A DNA stretch of 14,756 bases from positions 1-14,756 of the forward strand of contig JBAQKP010000018.1 of NCBI GenBank assembly GCA_049301135.1, in the 5' to 3' direction. Below the pieces are notes generated by a model. That model had not been told where the DNA came from. It worked only from the letters and a program-made list of their open reading frames with translations, and searched no databases. The stretch's first letter is position 1; each line of letters opens with the position of its first letter. Made by a program: the position numbers and the translations under genes. This document shows, in pieces, positions 7,881 through 13,793 of the stretch. The stretch comes from JAYXXU01 sp049301135 (GTDB taxonomy: Bacteria > Pseudomonadota > Gammaproteobacteria > Pseudomonadales > Moraxellaceae).

Positions 7881-8245
7881 ACCGATTCCAATAACTCTGC
7901 CTGCCAGCCAAACAACTGTTGGATCTGGTCATGCTGGGTTTGCACTGAGGTTTTCCAGCGACGGTCTGGCTGTTCTGGTCGCAGCCGATACAGGTTAAAG
8001 TTGATCGGGACAGCCAATGCGGTATCTGAGCTGGTGGCCAGATACTCAATCAGCAGGTGGTAGCGTTCTTGCACGGTCAGGACGCGTGCCAAGGCTTCAT
8101 CATCCAAAACAGCGGCTAAAAATGCAGTCAAACGACGCTCATTCTGCTCATACGGGATACGGGCGATGTTGAGGGCTTCACCGATCTTCAGCTCTCGCAG
8201 GGAGCGGCTGACAGCTCCACAATCGATTCGATAACGACGCAGCAT
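7880..8245 (-). pseudogene. Leftward phage tail-type gene, 3' end lost
   Basis: Fragment of about 120 codons whose function I cannot name with certainty. It starts MLRRYRIDCGAVSRSL from ATG 8245, with GAGG eight nt upstream and five nt after the previous gene's stop, so both belong to one operon. The ATG at 8269 also keeps the frame but has no good site. The frame continues through QIQQLFGWQAELLES and then meets the transposase sequence near 7880, where the normal C-terminus is lost; beyond it the frame reads on out of context to 7775. Position next to another short tail-like gene suggests a tail or tail-assembly protein. No domain was recognised. Confidence 0.5.
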
Positions 8246-8250
8246 ATGGA

Positions 8251-8526
8251 TTACCTCATCCCTGCCCATTCCGGCGCATCGAGCGCAGTACGGGAGGTGA
8301 CGCTAAGGGTGATTTGGGCAAACAGCCGGTTTAGATCTGGATCACGCTCAACCACTAATGGCGAGCTGATCGTTTCAATCAATAAGGGTTTGTAGGTTCG
8401 GCCAGCGTATTGAATGGCCACAAACGGTGGCACTTTGGATGGCCAGAGGCTTTGCACCTTCTCCTCAACAGTGCCAAATACAGCCAACTGCTGGCCGTCC
8501 ACTTTGACGATGCCTATCAGTATCTG
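8251..8526 (-). pseudogene. Leftward phage tail-type gene, 5' end lost
   Basis: The frame starting at GTG 8502 gives 83 residues (FGTVEEKVQSLWP...TSRTALDAPEWAGMR). Reading further upstream, the same frame stays sensible (ILIGIVKV) to about 8526 and then hits a stop at 8539-8541. The GTG therefore looks like an accidental start within a gene whose 5' part was removed. This is where the rightward small gene begins, so a junction lies at about 8526-8535. The compact, beta-rich look and operon with the next leftward gene suggest a tail-associated protein; I cannot assign a family. Confidence 0.5.
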
Positions 8527-8532
8527 AACAAC

Positions 8533-8862
8533 ATGGATCTAAAAACCAAGATCCAATCGCAGCCACAACCCCACGTCCAAGCCGCACCCGTGATCGACCA
8601 AGAGTTATTACGCCGCTTTGTGGTGAACATGCACTTCTTGCGAAGCTGGTGGGCGCACTACCATGCAGGGATTAAAGGCATCAATCCGCACGCCGCTGCA
8701 TCGGTGCATGAACACTTCATCTCAGGATCAGTTGACGCAACCACGATAGCGCGACACATCGGCATTCAGATCCCGCACAACTACATCAACTACTACCCTT
8801 GGAACGCCGACAACTACGAACGCCAACGCTACTGGGAAATTCACGGCAAATCGAATAACTAA
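8533..8862 (+). CDS. Hypothetical protein, rightward, inside prophage
   Basis: Protein of 109 residues from ATG 8533, not recognised. It is rich in His, Trp, Tyr and Asn, with motifs such as FLRSWWAHYHAG and YINYYPWNADNYE, and ends GKSNN. No signal peptide or membrane helix. The start is uncertain: there is no ribosome binding site before 8533, the frame stays open to 8410 through sequence that belongs to the opposite-strand tail gene, and a prophage junction lies here, so the true N-terminus may have been cut. A terminator follows 15 nt after the stop. A decayed copy of its 3' end exists at 9617-9700. Confidence 0.6.
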   Translation: MDLKTKIQSQPQPHVQAAPVIDQELLRRFVVNMHFLRSWWAHYHAGIKGINPHAAASVHEHFISGSVDATTIARHIGIQIPHNYINYYPWNADNYERQRYWEIHGKSNN

Positions 8863-8877
8863 CTGACCATGTAAAGG

Positions 8878-8903
8878 AAGCCCCGCTGAAATGTGGGGCT
8901 TTT
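8878..8903 (+). terminator. Terminator after the small rightward gene
   Basis: AAGCCCCGC (8878-8886) pairs with GTGGGGCTT (8893-8901) with one G-U pair and a 6-nt loop, followed by a short T run. It serves the rightward gene ending at 8862. On the other strand it could also end the MOSC transcript. Confidence 0.75.
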
Positions 8904-8964
8904 GTGTGTTTGGTCTGCTTCATACCATGATTTTTAACAGCTATTATTCAAAACAAAAGTGCTG

Positions 8965-9609
8965 CTACAGTCGTTTTCGCAGCACATCCTTAAAGCTACG
9001 CTCAAGAACATCAATCGCCAGCCAGCGCTCAATTTCTTCTGAATCACGGAAATTTTTATCATTATAGATTTCCCACAGACGACTCAATGTGGCGAAAGAA
9101 TAATCCCGTGAAACAAGGTAGCAAGTGTTATGCACTTCAATTTCACCTGTCTGGATGATTTTGTAGTACCACCCAACACAAGCATGATCTTGCAAAAATT
9201 TCGCTACGCCACGTTGGTTTAGCTGCGTATCAATTTTCCAACATGGTCTACGCGGGCGGGTAACCTGCATCTGTACCGAGCCTATTTGATAAATATCCCC
9301 GATACAGACATCAGACTCTTGCATACCCGATACGATCAAGTTTTCTCCAAGCATGCCCTCGTAAATGACCACCGACGGAAACGCCTGCCTGATCAAGGTA
9401 TACGCGCGTTCAGGCATTTGATGCACGGCCTGAAGTTGTCCTCCGTGAAAGAACTGGTCAGCCTGTTCATCACCCACACAGCCTGTCGTCGTGATTGTGA
9501 CCTTATCAACCGAGCATTTGTTGATAGCACTGGTTTGCTCTCGAGCAAAGGGTAAGGCTTCACCGATTTGGAGTCTTCGCACACTGCCACAGCTTGGTAA
9601 GTCAGACAT
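8965..9609 (-). CDS. MOSC-domain protein, YiiM-like
   Basis: About 214 residues; full-length match in layout to YiiM of E. coli, a molybdenum-cofactor-binding MOSC protein linked to detoxification of N-hydroxylated bases. Visible marks are GCVGDEQADQFFHGG, GENLIVSG, GDIYQIGS, the Cys-containing VTRPRRPCWKID, and a C-terminal three-helix part (VSRDYSFATLSRLW...). Start: ATG 9609 has GAGAG nine nt upstream. The in-frame ATGs at 9627 and 9618 have none, and 9617-9700 is a remnant of another gene, so the shorter form is favoured. It is a complete, metabolic-type gene lying between phage fragments, flanked by two copies of the 3' end of a different gene. It is probably cargo. Confidence 0.87.
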   Translation of the reverse strand: MSDLPSCGSVRRLQIGEALPFAREQTSAINKCSVDKVTITTTGCVGDEQADQFFHGGQLQAVHQMPERAYTLIRQAFPSVVIYEGMLGENLIVSGMQESDVCIGDIYQIGSVQMQVTRPRRPCWKIDTQLNQRGVAKFLQDHACVGWYYKIIQTGEIEVHNTCYLVSRDYSFATLSRLWEIYNDKNFRDSEEIERWLAIDVLERSFKDVLRKRL

Positions 9610-9616
9610 GTTTTTC

Positions 9617-9700
9617 ATCTCTCGCATACATCAACGACTGTCGAAATGCCGACAGCTAGGAATGTCAAGGCTACTGATTTTCGGCCAATCGAATGACTAA
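9617..9700 (+). pseudogene. Decayed second copy of the 3' end of the 8533-8862 gene
   Basis: Aligned with 8776-8862, this stretch keeps TACATCAAC (9627-9635), GCCGACA (9648-9654), GCTACTG and the end CAATCGAAT-ACTAA. In frame it reads YIN...NADS-stop-ECQGY-stop where the intact gene has YINYYPWNADNYERQRYWE. Thus TAC became TAG and TGG became TGA, with a missing codon and a small deletion near the end. Over 8806-8834 versus 9648-9676 I count 24 of 29 identical bases. It is a true relic of a related gene, not chance similarity. Confidence 0.7.
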
Positions 9701-9707
9701 ATATAAT

Positions 9708-9731
9708 AAACCCTGCTGAAAAACAGGGCTT
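9708..9731 (-). terminator. Terminator after higBA
   Basis: CCCTG (9711-9715) pairs with CAGGG (9724-9728), with two further A-T pairs and T-rich DNA beyond it on the minus strand (TTTATTATATTT). It lies seven nt after the higA stop. Its loop and flanks resemble the terminator at 8878-8903, so it was probably part of the duplicated segment. Confidence 0.6.
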
Positions 9732-9737
9732 CCCACA

Positions 9738-10037
9738 TCAGGCCATCAAAGGATGGATGCTGGTTTGAATCTCCAGCCCTGCCGACTGTTCAGCCAGTTT
9801 TAGATCATACTGACTTTGTAAATTCAGCCAGCTTTGTGCATCACCACCAAAATATTGCGCCAAACGCAAGGCTGTATCCGCCGTGACACCACGACGCTCA
9901 CGCACAATGTCGTTGATCCGTGCAGGGGTCACATTTAGGGCTTTGGCCAAAGCATTCGCACTCATACTCAGTGGTACAAGATAGTCTTCACGCAGCACTT
10001 CACCCGGATGAATTGGTCGCATACCATTCTTAAACAT
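9738..10037 (-). CDS. higA: HigA-family antitoxin (XRE)
   Basis: Antitoxin partner of the upstream HigB-like toxin. It has the family opening RPIHPGEVLREDYL, an HTH across about residues 20-55 (SANALAKALNVTPARINDIVRERRGVTADTALRLAQYF), and the typical GGDAQSWLNLQSQYDL segment. The frame can also start at ATG 10043, but GAGGAG at the higB stop is only two nt from that codon and eight nt from ATG 10037, so 10037 is preferred. It is four to six residues past the toxin stop region and surely co-transcribed with it. In the family HigA neutralises HigB and represses the operon. Confidence 0.92.
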   Translation of the reverse strand: MFKNGMRPIHPGEVLREDYLVPLSMSANALAKALNVTPARINDIVRERRGVTADTALRLAQYFGGDAQSWLNLQSQYDLKLAEQSAGLEIQTSIHPLMA

Positions 10038-10049
10038 GCTCATAGCTCC

Positions 10050-10328
10050 TCAGTGATAGTCCACAATCTCGACGTTATACGCACCGTCATTTTGCCAAAC
10101 AAAACAAATACGCCATTGGTCGTTGATCCGAATACTGTGTTGTCCCTCGCGGTTACCACTGAGCTTTTCCAGATGGTTGCCCGGAGGTGAGCGCAAAAAC
10201 TCGATACTGACAGCCGCATCAAGTTGCGCTAACTTTCGTTCAGCGACACGCTGGATTGCAGACCACTTGCGAGTTTTGCCTGTTGTGAACAGTGTCTGAG
10301 TATCGGCACATTTAAAGCTTTTGATCAC
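10050..10328 (-). CDS. higB: HigB-family mRNA-interferase toxin
   Basis: 92-residue protein of the RelE/HigB superfamily. MIKSFK at the start, RVAERKLAQLDAA, FLRSPPGNHLEKLSGNREGQHSIRINDQWRICFVW and the ending VEIVDYH follow the HigB-1 pattern; RelE-like toxins cut ribosome-bound mRNA. Toxin-first gene order is the normal one for higBA. The start is GTG 10328 without a clear ribosome binding site. The pair sits where phage tail genes should be, inside a degraded prophage, and may have slowed its loss. Confidence 0.92.
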   Translation of the reverse strand: MIKSFKCADTQTLFTTGKTRKWSAIQRVAERKLAQLDAAVSIEFLRSPPGNHLEKLSGNREGQHSIRINDQWRICFVWQNDGAYNVEIVDYH

Positions 10329-10344
10329 ACGGGCGCACTCTTAA

Positions 10345-10374
10345 AACATACATTTATCATATACCGATAAACAA
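10345..10374 (-). promoter_or_regulatory. higBA promoter with possible operator
   Basis: On the minus strand TTGTTT (10374-10369) and TATGTT (10350-10345) are spaced by 18 bases. Between them lies a dyad with half-sites TATC (10355-10358) and GATA (10366-10369), a reasonable place for HigA autorepression. Confidence 0.45.
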
Positions 10375-10398
10375 TAAGCCGCAACATGTGCGGCTTAT
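10374..10398. other. Strong hairpin between phage genes and higBA
   Basis: Perfect 10-bp stem ATAAGCCGCA / TGCGGCTTAT with 5-nt loop. It lacks a long T run on either side, so it is only a weak terminator candidate for the leftward virion operon that ends at 10460. The rest of 10329-10459 holds the higBA promoter and no gene that I can support. Confidence 0.55.
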
Positions 10399-10459
10399 CA
10401 GTACCTGACCCAAATAGACTACGAATGCGCAGCACTCCGATAACAGGCTGCACTCGCCC

Positions 10460-10675
10460 CTACTCGGACGGCGTGAGCTCGTCTAGGTTATCTTCAGTAA
10501 TGGCATCCATCGTCATCAGTACCGCGACCAAAGCCGCTTCACGGATACTCCAGAACAACGCTTGTGCAGCACGTTGATCAATCGGATCAGCCTCAATCGA
10601 ATTGGCCATATCAGCGGCCAAGCCATCAAGGGCATGCTCTCGGTGAGTCGGGAATTTCAAACCTTTACCAAACAT
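10460..10675 (-). CDS. Small phage protein, unknown function
   Basis: 71 residues starting MFGKGLKFPTH, unrecognised. AAGGAG lies nine nt before ATG 10675, overlapping the end of the preceding virion gene, so it belongs to the same operon. The middle is helical and Ala-rich (AAQALFWSIREAALVAVLMTMDA), with an acidic C-terminus. Size and place after tail-type genes would fit a tail-assembly chaperone or tail accessory protein, but no motif proves this. It is the last virion gene kept before higBA replaces the expected tape-measure region. Confidence 0.6.
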   Translation of the reverse strand: MFGKGLKFPTHREHALDGLAADMANSIEADPIDQRAAQALFWSIREAALVAVLMTMDAITEDNLDELTPSE

Positions 10676-10688
10676 AATTGTGTACTCC

Positions 10689-11175
10689 TTAGCGTTCGAC
10701 GGTAGTGGTCAGGTAAGACGCACGGGCGGCAGTCTCACAGCGACGATTAAAGATCACGTCGGAGGCATCGTATTGGCCATACCAAGAATGTGGTTTCCGG
10801 ATCGACGATACCGACATTCAGCGCAGCCGAGAAGCTTTCAAACGCACCACTGCCCATCGCCACCTCATGCAGACTGCGCAAGCTGCCACGTCCTGCACCC
10901 GATGTTTCCAACGCACCGGTGATCTCATACAGCACACGACCGTCATCAGGATCACGCCAGATCAACTGACAGACAATATCTGCCAAAGTCAGCGGCGCAC
11001 CAGTGGCCACACCTTTACGCGCAGTAAATGCAATATCGACCTGCACGTCGTCATCAAACACATCCAACATGACGTAGGTAATGTTTAACTTACTGTTCAA
11101 GACAGGTGAAAAGCCGATTGCCGTATCACTGACACTGATAGTGTAGGCAGGCAAGGTATACCCTAATAGATCCAT
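10689..11175 (-). pseudogene. Virion-type gene with one-base frameshift
   Basis: The first frame reads MDLLGYTLPAYTISVSD... to IVDPETTF at about 10790, then goes off into a short basic tail and stops at 10747. In the neighbouring frame the sequence continues naturally (WYGQYDASDVIFNRR...YLTTTVER) to TAA at 10689-10691. Removing one T in the TTCTT at about 10785-10788 restores a 161-residue protein, and the total length of 487 bases (3n+1) agrees. The start overlaps the stop of the upstream gene (TAATG). The product is beta-rich and probably a tail or head-tail protein; no family assigned. A sequencing error in a short run cannot be excluded. Confidence 0.65.
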
Positions 11176-11483
11176 TACACACCCTCCCAGATACCTTCAG
11201 CTGAAATCACACCACGAATCCGTCGCACCCAGACCTGCGGCACACCAAGATCCAATGCGTCTTGCACCACCTGATAATCTGGATTGTCTGGGCTGTAGCC
11301 AAGACGCGCCCGAATAGTTTCCTTGGTCACCGCAAACATCCGATCAATCCGACCACGCTTAAACCGACCGACCACTACGGCAACAGACAGATCAACACGC
11401 GGCGCACCGGTACTGTTGTCTTGCACGCCGCCATACTGCACCCCTGGCGCAGCACCTAAAATCTTCGTGGTTTGAAAAGTCAT
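11175..11483 (-). CDS. Phage tail-sheath-like short protein (tentative)
   Basis: 102 residues: MTFQTTKILGAAPGVQYGGVQ at the start, then VGRFKRGRIDRMFAVTKETIRARLGY and VQDALDLGVPQVWVRRIRG. The pattern of a beta strand, a GRFKRG turn and a late VWVRRIRG resembles the N-terminal part of contractile tail sheath proteins, but it is far shorter than a full sheath. I treat it as a virion protein of the tail with modest confidence. It starts one base after the upstream stop (TGATATG) and its stop overlaps the next start, so three genes are tightly coupled. A broken sheath gene is an alternative. Confidence 0.6.
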   Translation of the reverse strand: MTFQTTKILGAAPGVQYGGVQDNSTGAPRVDLSVAVVVGRFKRGRIDRMFAVTKETIRARLGYSPDNPDYQVVQDALDLGVPQVWVRRIRGVISAEGIWEGV

Positions 11484-11484
11484 A

Positions 11485-11991
11485 TCACTCCACCTTGTCT
11501 AAAATCGGCGGTTGGTCGACCGCCTTGAGATACTCAGCACCTGCGAGGTGATTGAGCTGCTCAAGGTTACGGATCACGGTGGCGCGGACTTGTGGGCTGC
11601 TGATCTTGATCTGGGTGGTACGATCAACAGCCAGTAGCGTTCGGGTGCGTGACTCAGTAATGGCTTTTACGCCAATGTTCAGCACCCAGAGGTCTAGCAC
11701 TGGAGCGGTTGGTGCTGTGCTATCCACCGGCGGAGCTGGAGTTTGATTTTCCAGACTCGCACCTGCTGCTGAATCCGTTGCTTTAGATTCAGCGTTCCCA
11801 GCACCATCACCTGACTGCTCAGGTGGCGCTTTGGGTTGGTTGGCAGTATCAGCAGCAGATGTTTTGCTATCCACCGACGTGGCCGGAGTTTGATTTTCCA
11901 GACTTGGATTACTGGCCGTTGATGCGGTCGATGTCGCTGCTACACCACCACCAGATGCAGCCGGAGCTGCACCACCTGTTTTTTTTGTCAT
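11485..11991 (-). CDS. Phage structural-operon protein with Ala/Thr/Pro-rich N-terminus
   Basis: 168 residues from ATG 11991, which has GAGG nine nt upstream (an in-frame ATG at 12006 has no such site). Residues 1-100 are low-complexity (Gly, Ala, Ser, Thr, Pro, Gln) and carry SLENQTPA-x-x-VDS twice, 49 residues apart. The C-terminal 70 residues are ordinary: a short beta part (LDLWVLNIGVKAI), then TRTLLAVDRTTQIKIS and helical QVRATVIRNLEQLNHLAGAEYLKAV. I do not recognise a family. It lies just after the capsid-type gene, a place often held by head decoration or head-completion proteins, which is inference. Confidence 0.65.
   Translation of the reverse strand: MTKKTGGAAPAASGGGVAATSTASTASNPSLENQTPATSVDSKTSAADTANQPKAPPEQSGDGAGNAESKATDSAAGASLENQTPAPPVDSTAPTAPVLDLWVLNIGVKAITESRTRTLLAVDRTTQIKISSPQVRATVIRNLEQLNHLAGAEYLKAVDQPPILDKVE
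11719..11904. repeat. In-gene direct repeat of 39 bases
   Basis: Copies at 11719-11757 and 11866-11904, 147 nt apart (a multiple of three), with 35 of 39 bases the same. They encode the two SLENQTPA motifs of the low-complexity region and point to in-frame expansion by duplication. Confidence 0.8.
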
Positions 11992-12028
11992 GATTGCGAT
12001 CCTCAAAAGGCTTCAGGGCATTGGGCGA

Positions 12029-12867
12029 TTAGCCCAACTGTGGCAGGTTGATCATGTCGATTAGCCACACACCTTCGGCGTATTTCTGGTGCGGATTGAC
12101 ATCAACGGCACGCCGACAATAGAAGCCGACACCCTTTTCAAACGCCTTGTTGTTCAGCTCAATAAAGGTCGGCGGTACGGCACTCATGCCGACACAAGGA
12201 TTCAGCTCAGGGCGGGAACCGCGTGCAATCACCATGATGGTGGCAGTGGTTGCATCTTCAGGCAGGATGGCTGCTTGGGTTGGCAGGTGATACAAGCCAC
12301 GACCATCGACCCATTTGCCCACACGGGTGACGTTGCCGTTATTCATGCTTGCGCCTTCGACCAGATCAAAAGCGTCACTTTCAGCCAACACCGACAACAG
12401 GATGCAGGCATGGTCACCGGCGATGATGTCAGTGGAGCCGTTATCCAGCGTATGGTTGCGGATATTCAGCGCAGCAGCACGCAAGGTGGTGTTGATAAAA
12501 GCGATACCGTCAGCCGTGTTGTTATATGACGCAGCAATGCCAGGGTCAGCACCACGCGCATAGTCAAACTCAATTACCCGACCCGCTTGCCGTGCTTGTA
12601 AGGCCAGCAGGTAGAACAAGTAAAGTTTTCTTCAAGGTAGATCTTGGACTGAAGCTGTCCCATCGCAGCAGCTTGTGGTGACAGCCCCAGCTCGTTCTGC
12701 ATCTGGGTTTGTGCATCGACGCTGATATAAGTCTGCGCACTGCTGGGTACGGCAAAGATCGACTTTTTCTCGTAGGCAATTTCAGAATCAGGACGAGTCA
12801 GGATCGGATTTTTACTGTTGTCTTTGCGCTCAAAGTCAAAGATCACTTCAGCATGTGCCGCGTACAT
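12029..12867 (-). pseudogene. Capsid-like virion gene, 5' cut and frameshifted
   Basis: Two frames together give one protein: YAAHAEVIFDFERK...GQLQSKIYLEENF in the first, then YLFYLLALQARQAG...LIDMINLPQLG in the second, switching at about 12615-12620. Adding one T to the TTT at this point restores the frame, and the length of 839 bases (3n+2) agrees. The upstream end merges directly with the integrase remnant at about 12868, so the true N-terminus is missing. The Asn/Ala-rich composition, acidic beta segments (TIMVIARGSRPELN) and lead position of the virion operon suggest a major head protein, not proven. No ribosome binding site is visible for ATG 12867. Confidence 0.6.
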
Positions 12868-13483
12868 ACCCCAACTCGCTTAATATTCTATCCACCTCAT
12901 CGCCTGTCACCCGTCTATGTCTAGGTTTGGCTGATTTTGGCCGCTTGACCCGCGCAAATGGATTTTCCTTGATCCAGTACAACTCCTTAACAGCGTAAGT
13001 AAAGGCACTGGCAATCAGGTTCATATCGCGCCGTGCCGTGCTTTCTACAACCTCGGTCATGCGCTGATTACGCCAAGCCGTCAGCATCTGTGGCGTAATT
13101 TCAGATAAGTTTTTACTGGCAAGGTCGGCATAGTCACGCAAAAAGGCTTTAATGCGCTGCGGCTCAATGTCAGCACCTTTTTTGGTGCTCGACACCTTTT
13201 GGACGTATAGCAGCAGCAATTCGGACAAGGTGTGGTTAGGCAATTTTCCTTCTGAAATGTTTCGTTCATCGTCTTTTAGTTGGACGATTTTGCGCGCCGC
13301 CCAATCGTGACACTCAAGCGACGTGTCAAAAGTGGCATTGTAGTCCTGACCTTTATACATAAAGCGGACGCGCCAAGAGTCACCGCGCCGTACAGGTTTG
13401 GGCAATTTCATGGGTTGATTCCGGGCAAATGGGTCGCTTAATTTGGCATGTTTTGACGGTTTTGAATACACCAAATCGCCCAT
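12848..13483 (-). pseudogene. Phage tyrosine integrase, catalytic domain lost
   Basis: N-terminal 200 or so residues of a tyrosine recombinase. The segment LPKPVRRGDSWRVRFMYKGQDYNATFDTS is an arm-type DNA-binding start, followed by a SAM-like core-binding domain (TLSELLLLYVQ...TARRDMNLIASAFTYAVKELYWIKENPFARVKRPKSAKPRHRRVT). It breaks just after DEVDRILSELGY, where the catalytic domain would begin. None of the R-H-R-Y active-site residues remain, and the frame ends in capsid-gene sequence at 12848. Start may be ATG 13483, or ATG 13411 (MKLPKPVRRG), common for this family. It points away from the tRNA-Arg gene 58 bp upstream, the usual place for an integrase next to its attachment site. Confidence 0.85.
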
Positions 13484-13540
13484 TTTCACCCATCTGTATT
13501 TTATTTTGACTCTAATTACTGCTTAAGTGTTTGTAAAATA

Positions 13541-13617
13541 TGGCGCGCCCGGCGGGATTCGAACCCACGACCCCTGCCTTCGGAGGGCAGTACTCTATCC
13601 AGCTGAGCTACGGGCGC
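13541..13617 (-). tRNA. tRNA-Arg (CCG)
   Basis: On the minus strand the acceptor GCGCCCG (5' end at 13617) pairs with CGGGCGC, followed by discriminator G and an encoded CCA (13543-13541). The D-arm reads AGCTCAGCTGGATAGAGT, the anticodon arm CTGCC-CTCCGAA-GGCAG gives anticodon CCG, and the T-arm has GTTCGAATCCC. It reads CGG. Its 3' end faces the integrase remnant, so it is a likely integration target. Confidence 0.97.
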
Positions 13618-13689
13618 GTTTAGGTCGCACATCATAGGCAAAAACCAACGCAACGTCCAGTCTGTTGTGGTTTTTTTTGCGCAATCCAC

Positions 13690-13747
13690 AAAAACCCACG
13701 CAAAAGCTGTACAGGGGGCGCTTATCTATTTATGCGTGGGTTTTTTT
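13690..13747 (+). terminator. Long-loop hairpin with T tract upstream of cytochrome c
   Basis: AAAAACCCACGCA (13690-13702) pairs with TGCGTGGGTTTTT (13733-13745), a 13-bp stem with a 30-nt loop that holds a smaller AAGC/GCTT stem, followed by a T run. A near copy of the left arm lies 50 nt upstream (13640-13653, one mismatch). It looks like a terminator, but no rightward gene lies just before it. Confidence 0.5.
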
Positions 13748-13750
13748 AGG

Positions 13751-13756
13751 TATAAT
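13751..13756 (+). promoter_or_regulatory. -10 box for the cytochrome c gene
   Basis: Perfect TATAAT at 13751-13756 directly after the hairpin T tract, with only a poor -35 (TTTATG, 13729-13734, 16 bases away) inside the hairpin arm. Predicted leader of about 30 nt. Confidence 0.55.
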
Positions 13757-13793
13757 CGCGCCAGACTTTCTAAACAATCATGAGGCCTCTGCC

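Noticed and set aside
7501..8049. Long leftward frame under the transposase core
   Set aside because: It is antisense to the conserved DDE core; only the separate frame at 7880-8245 looks like real phage protein.
13500..13540. Similarity of GACTCTAATTACTGC to GACTTACTAATCTAATCTGC at 5108-5128 as matching prophage ends
   Set aside because: The alignment needs five gap bases and the DNA is AT-rich, so it is not convincing.
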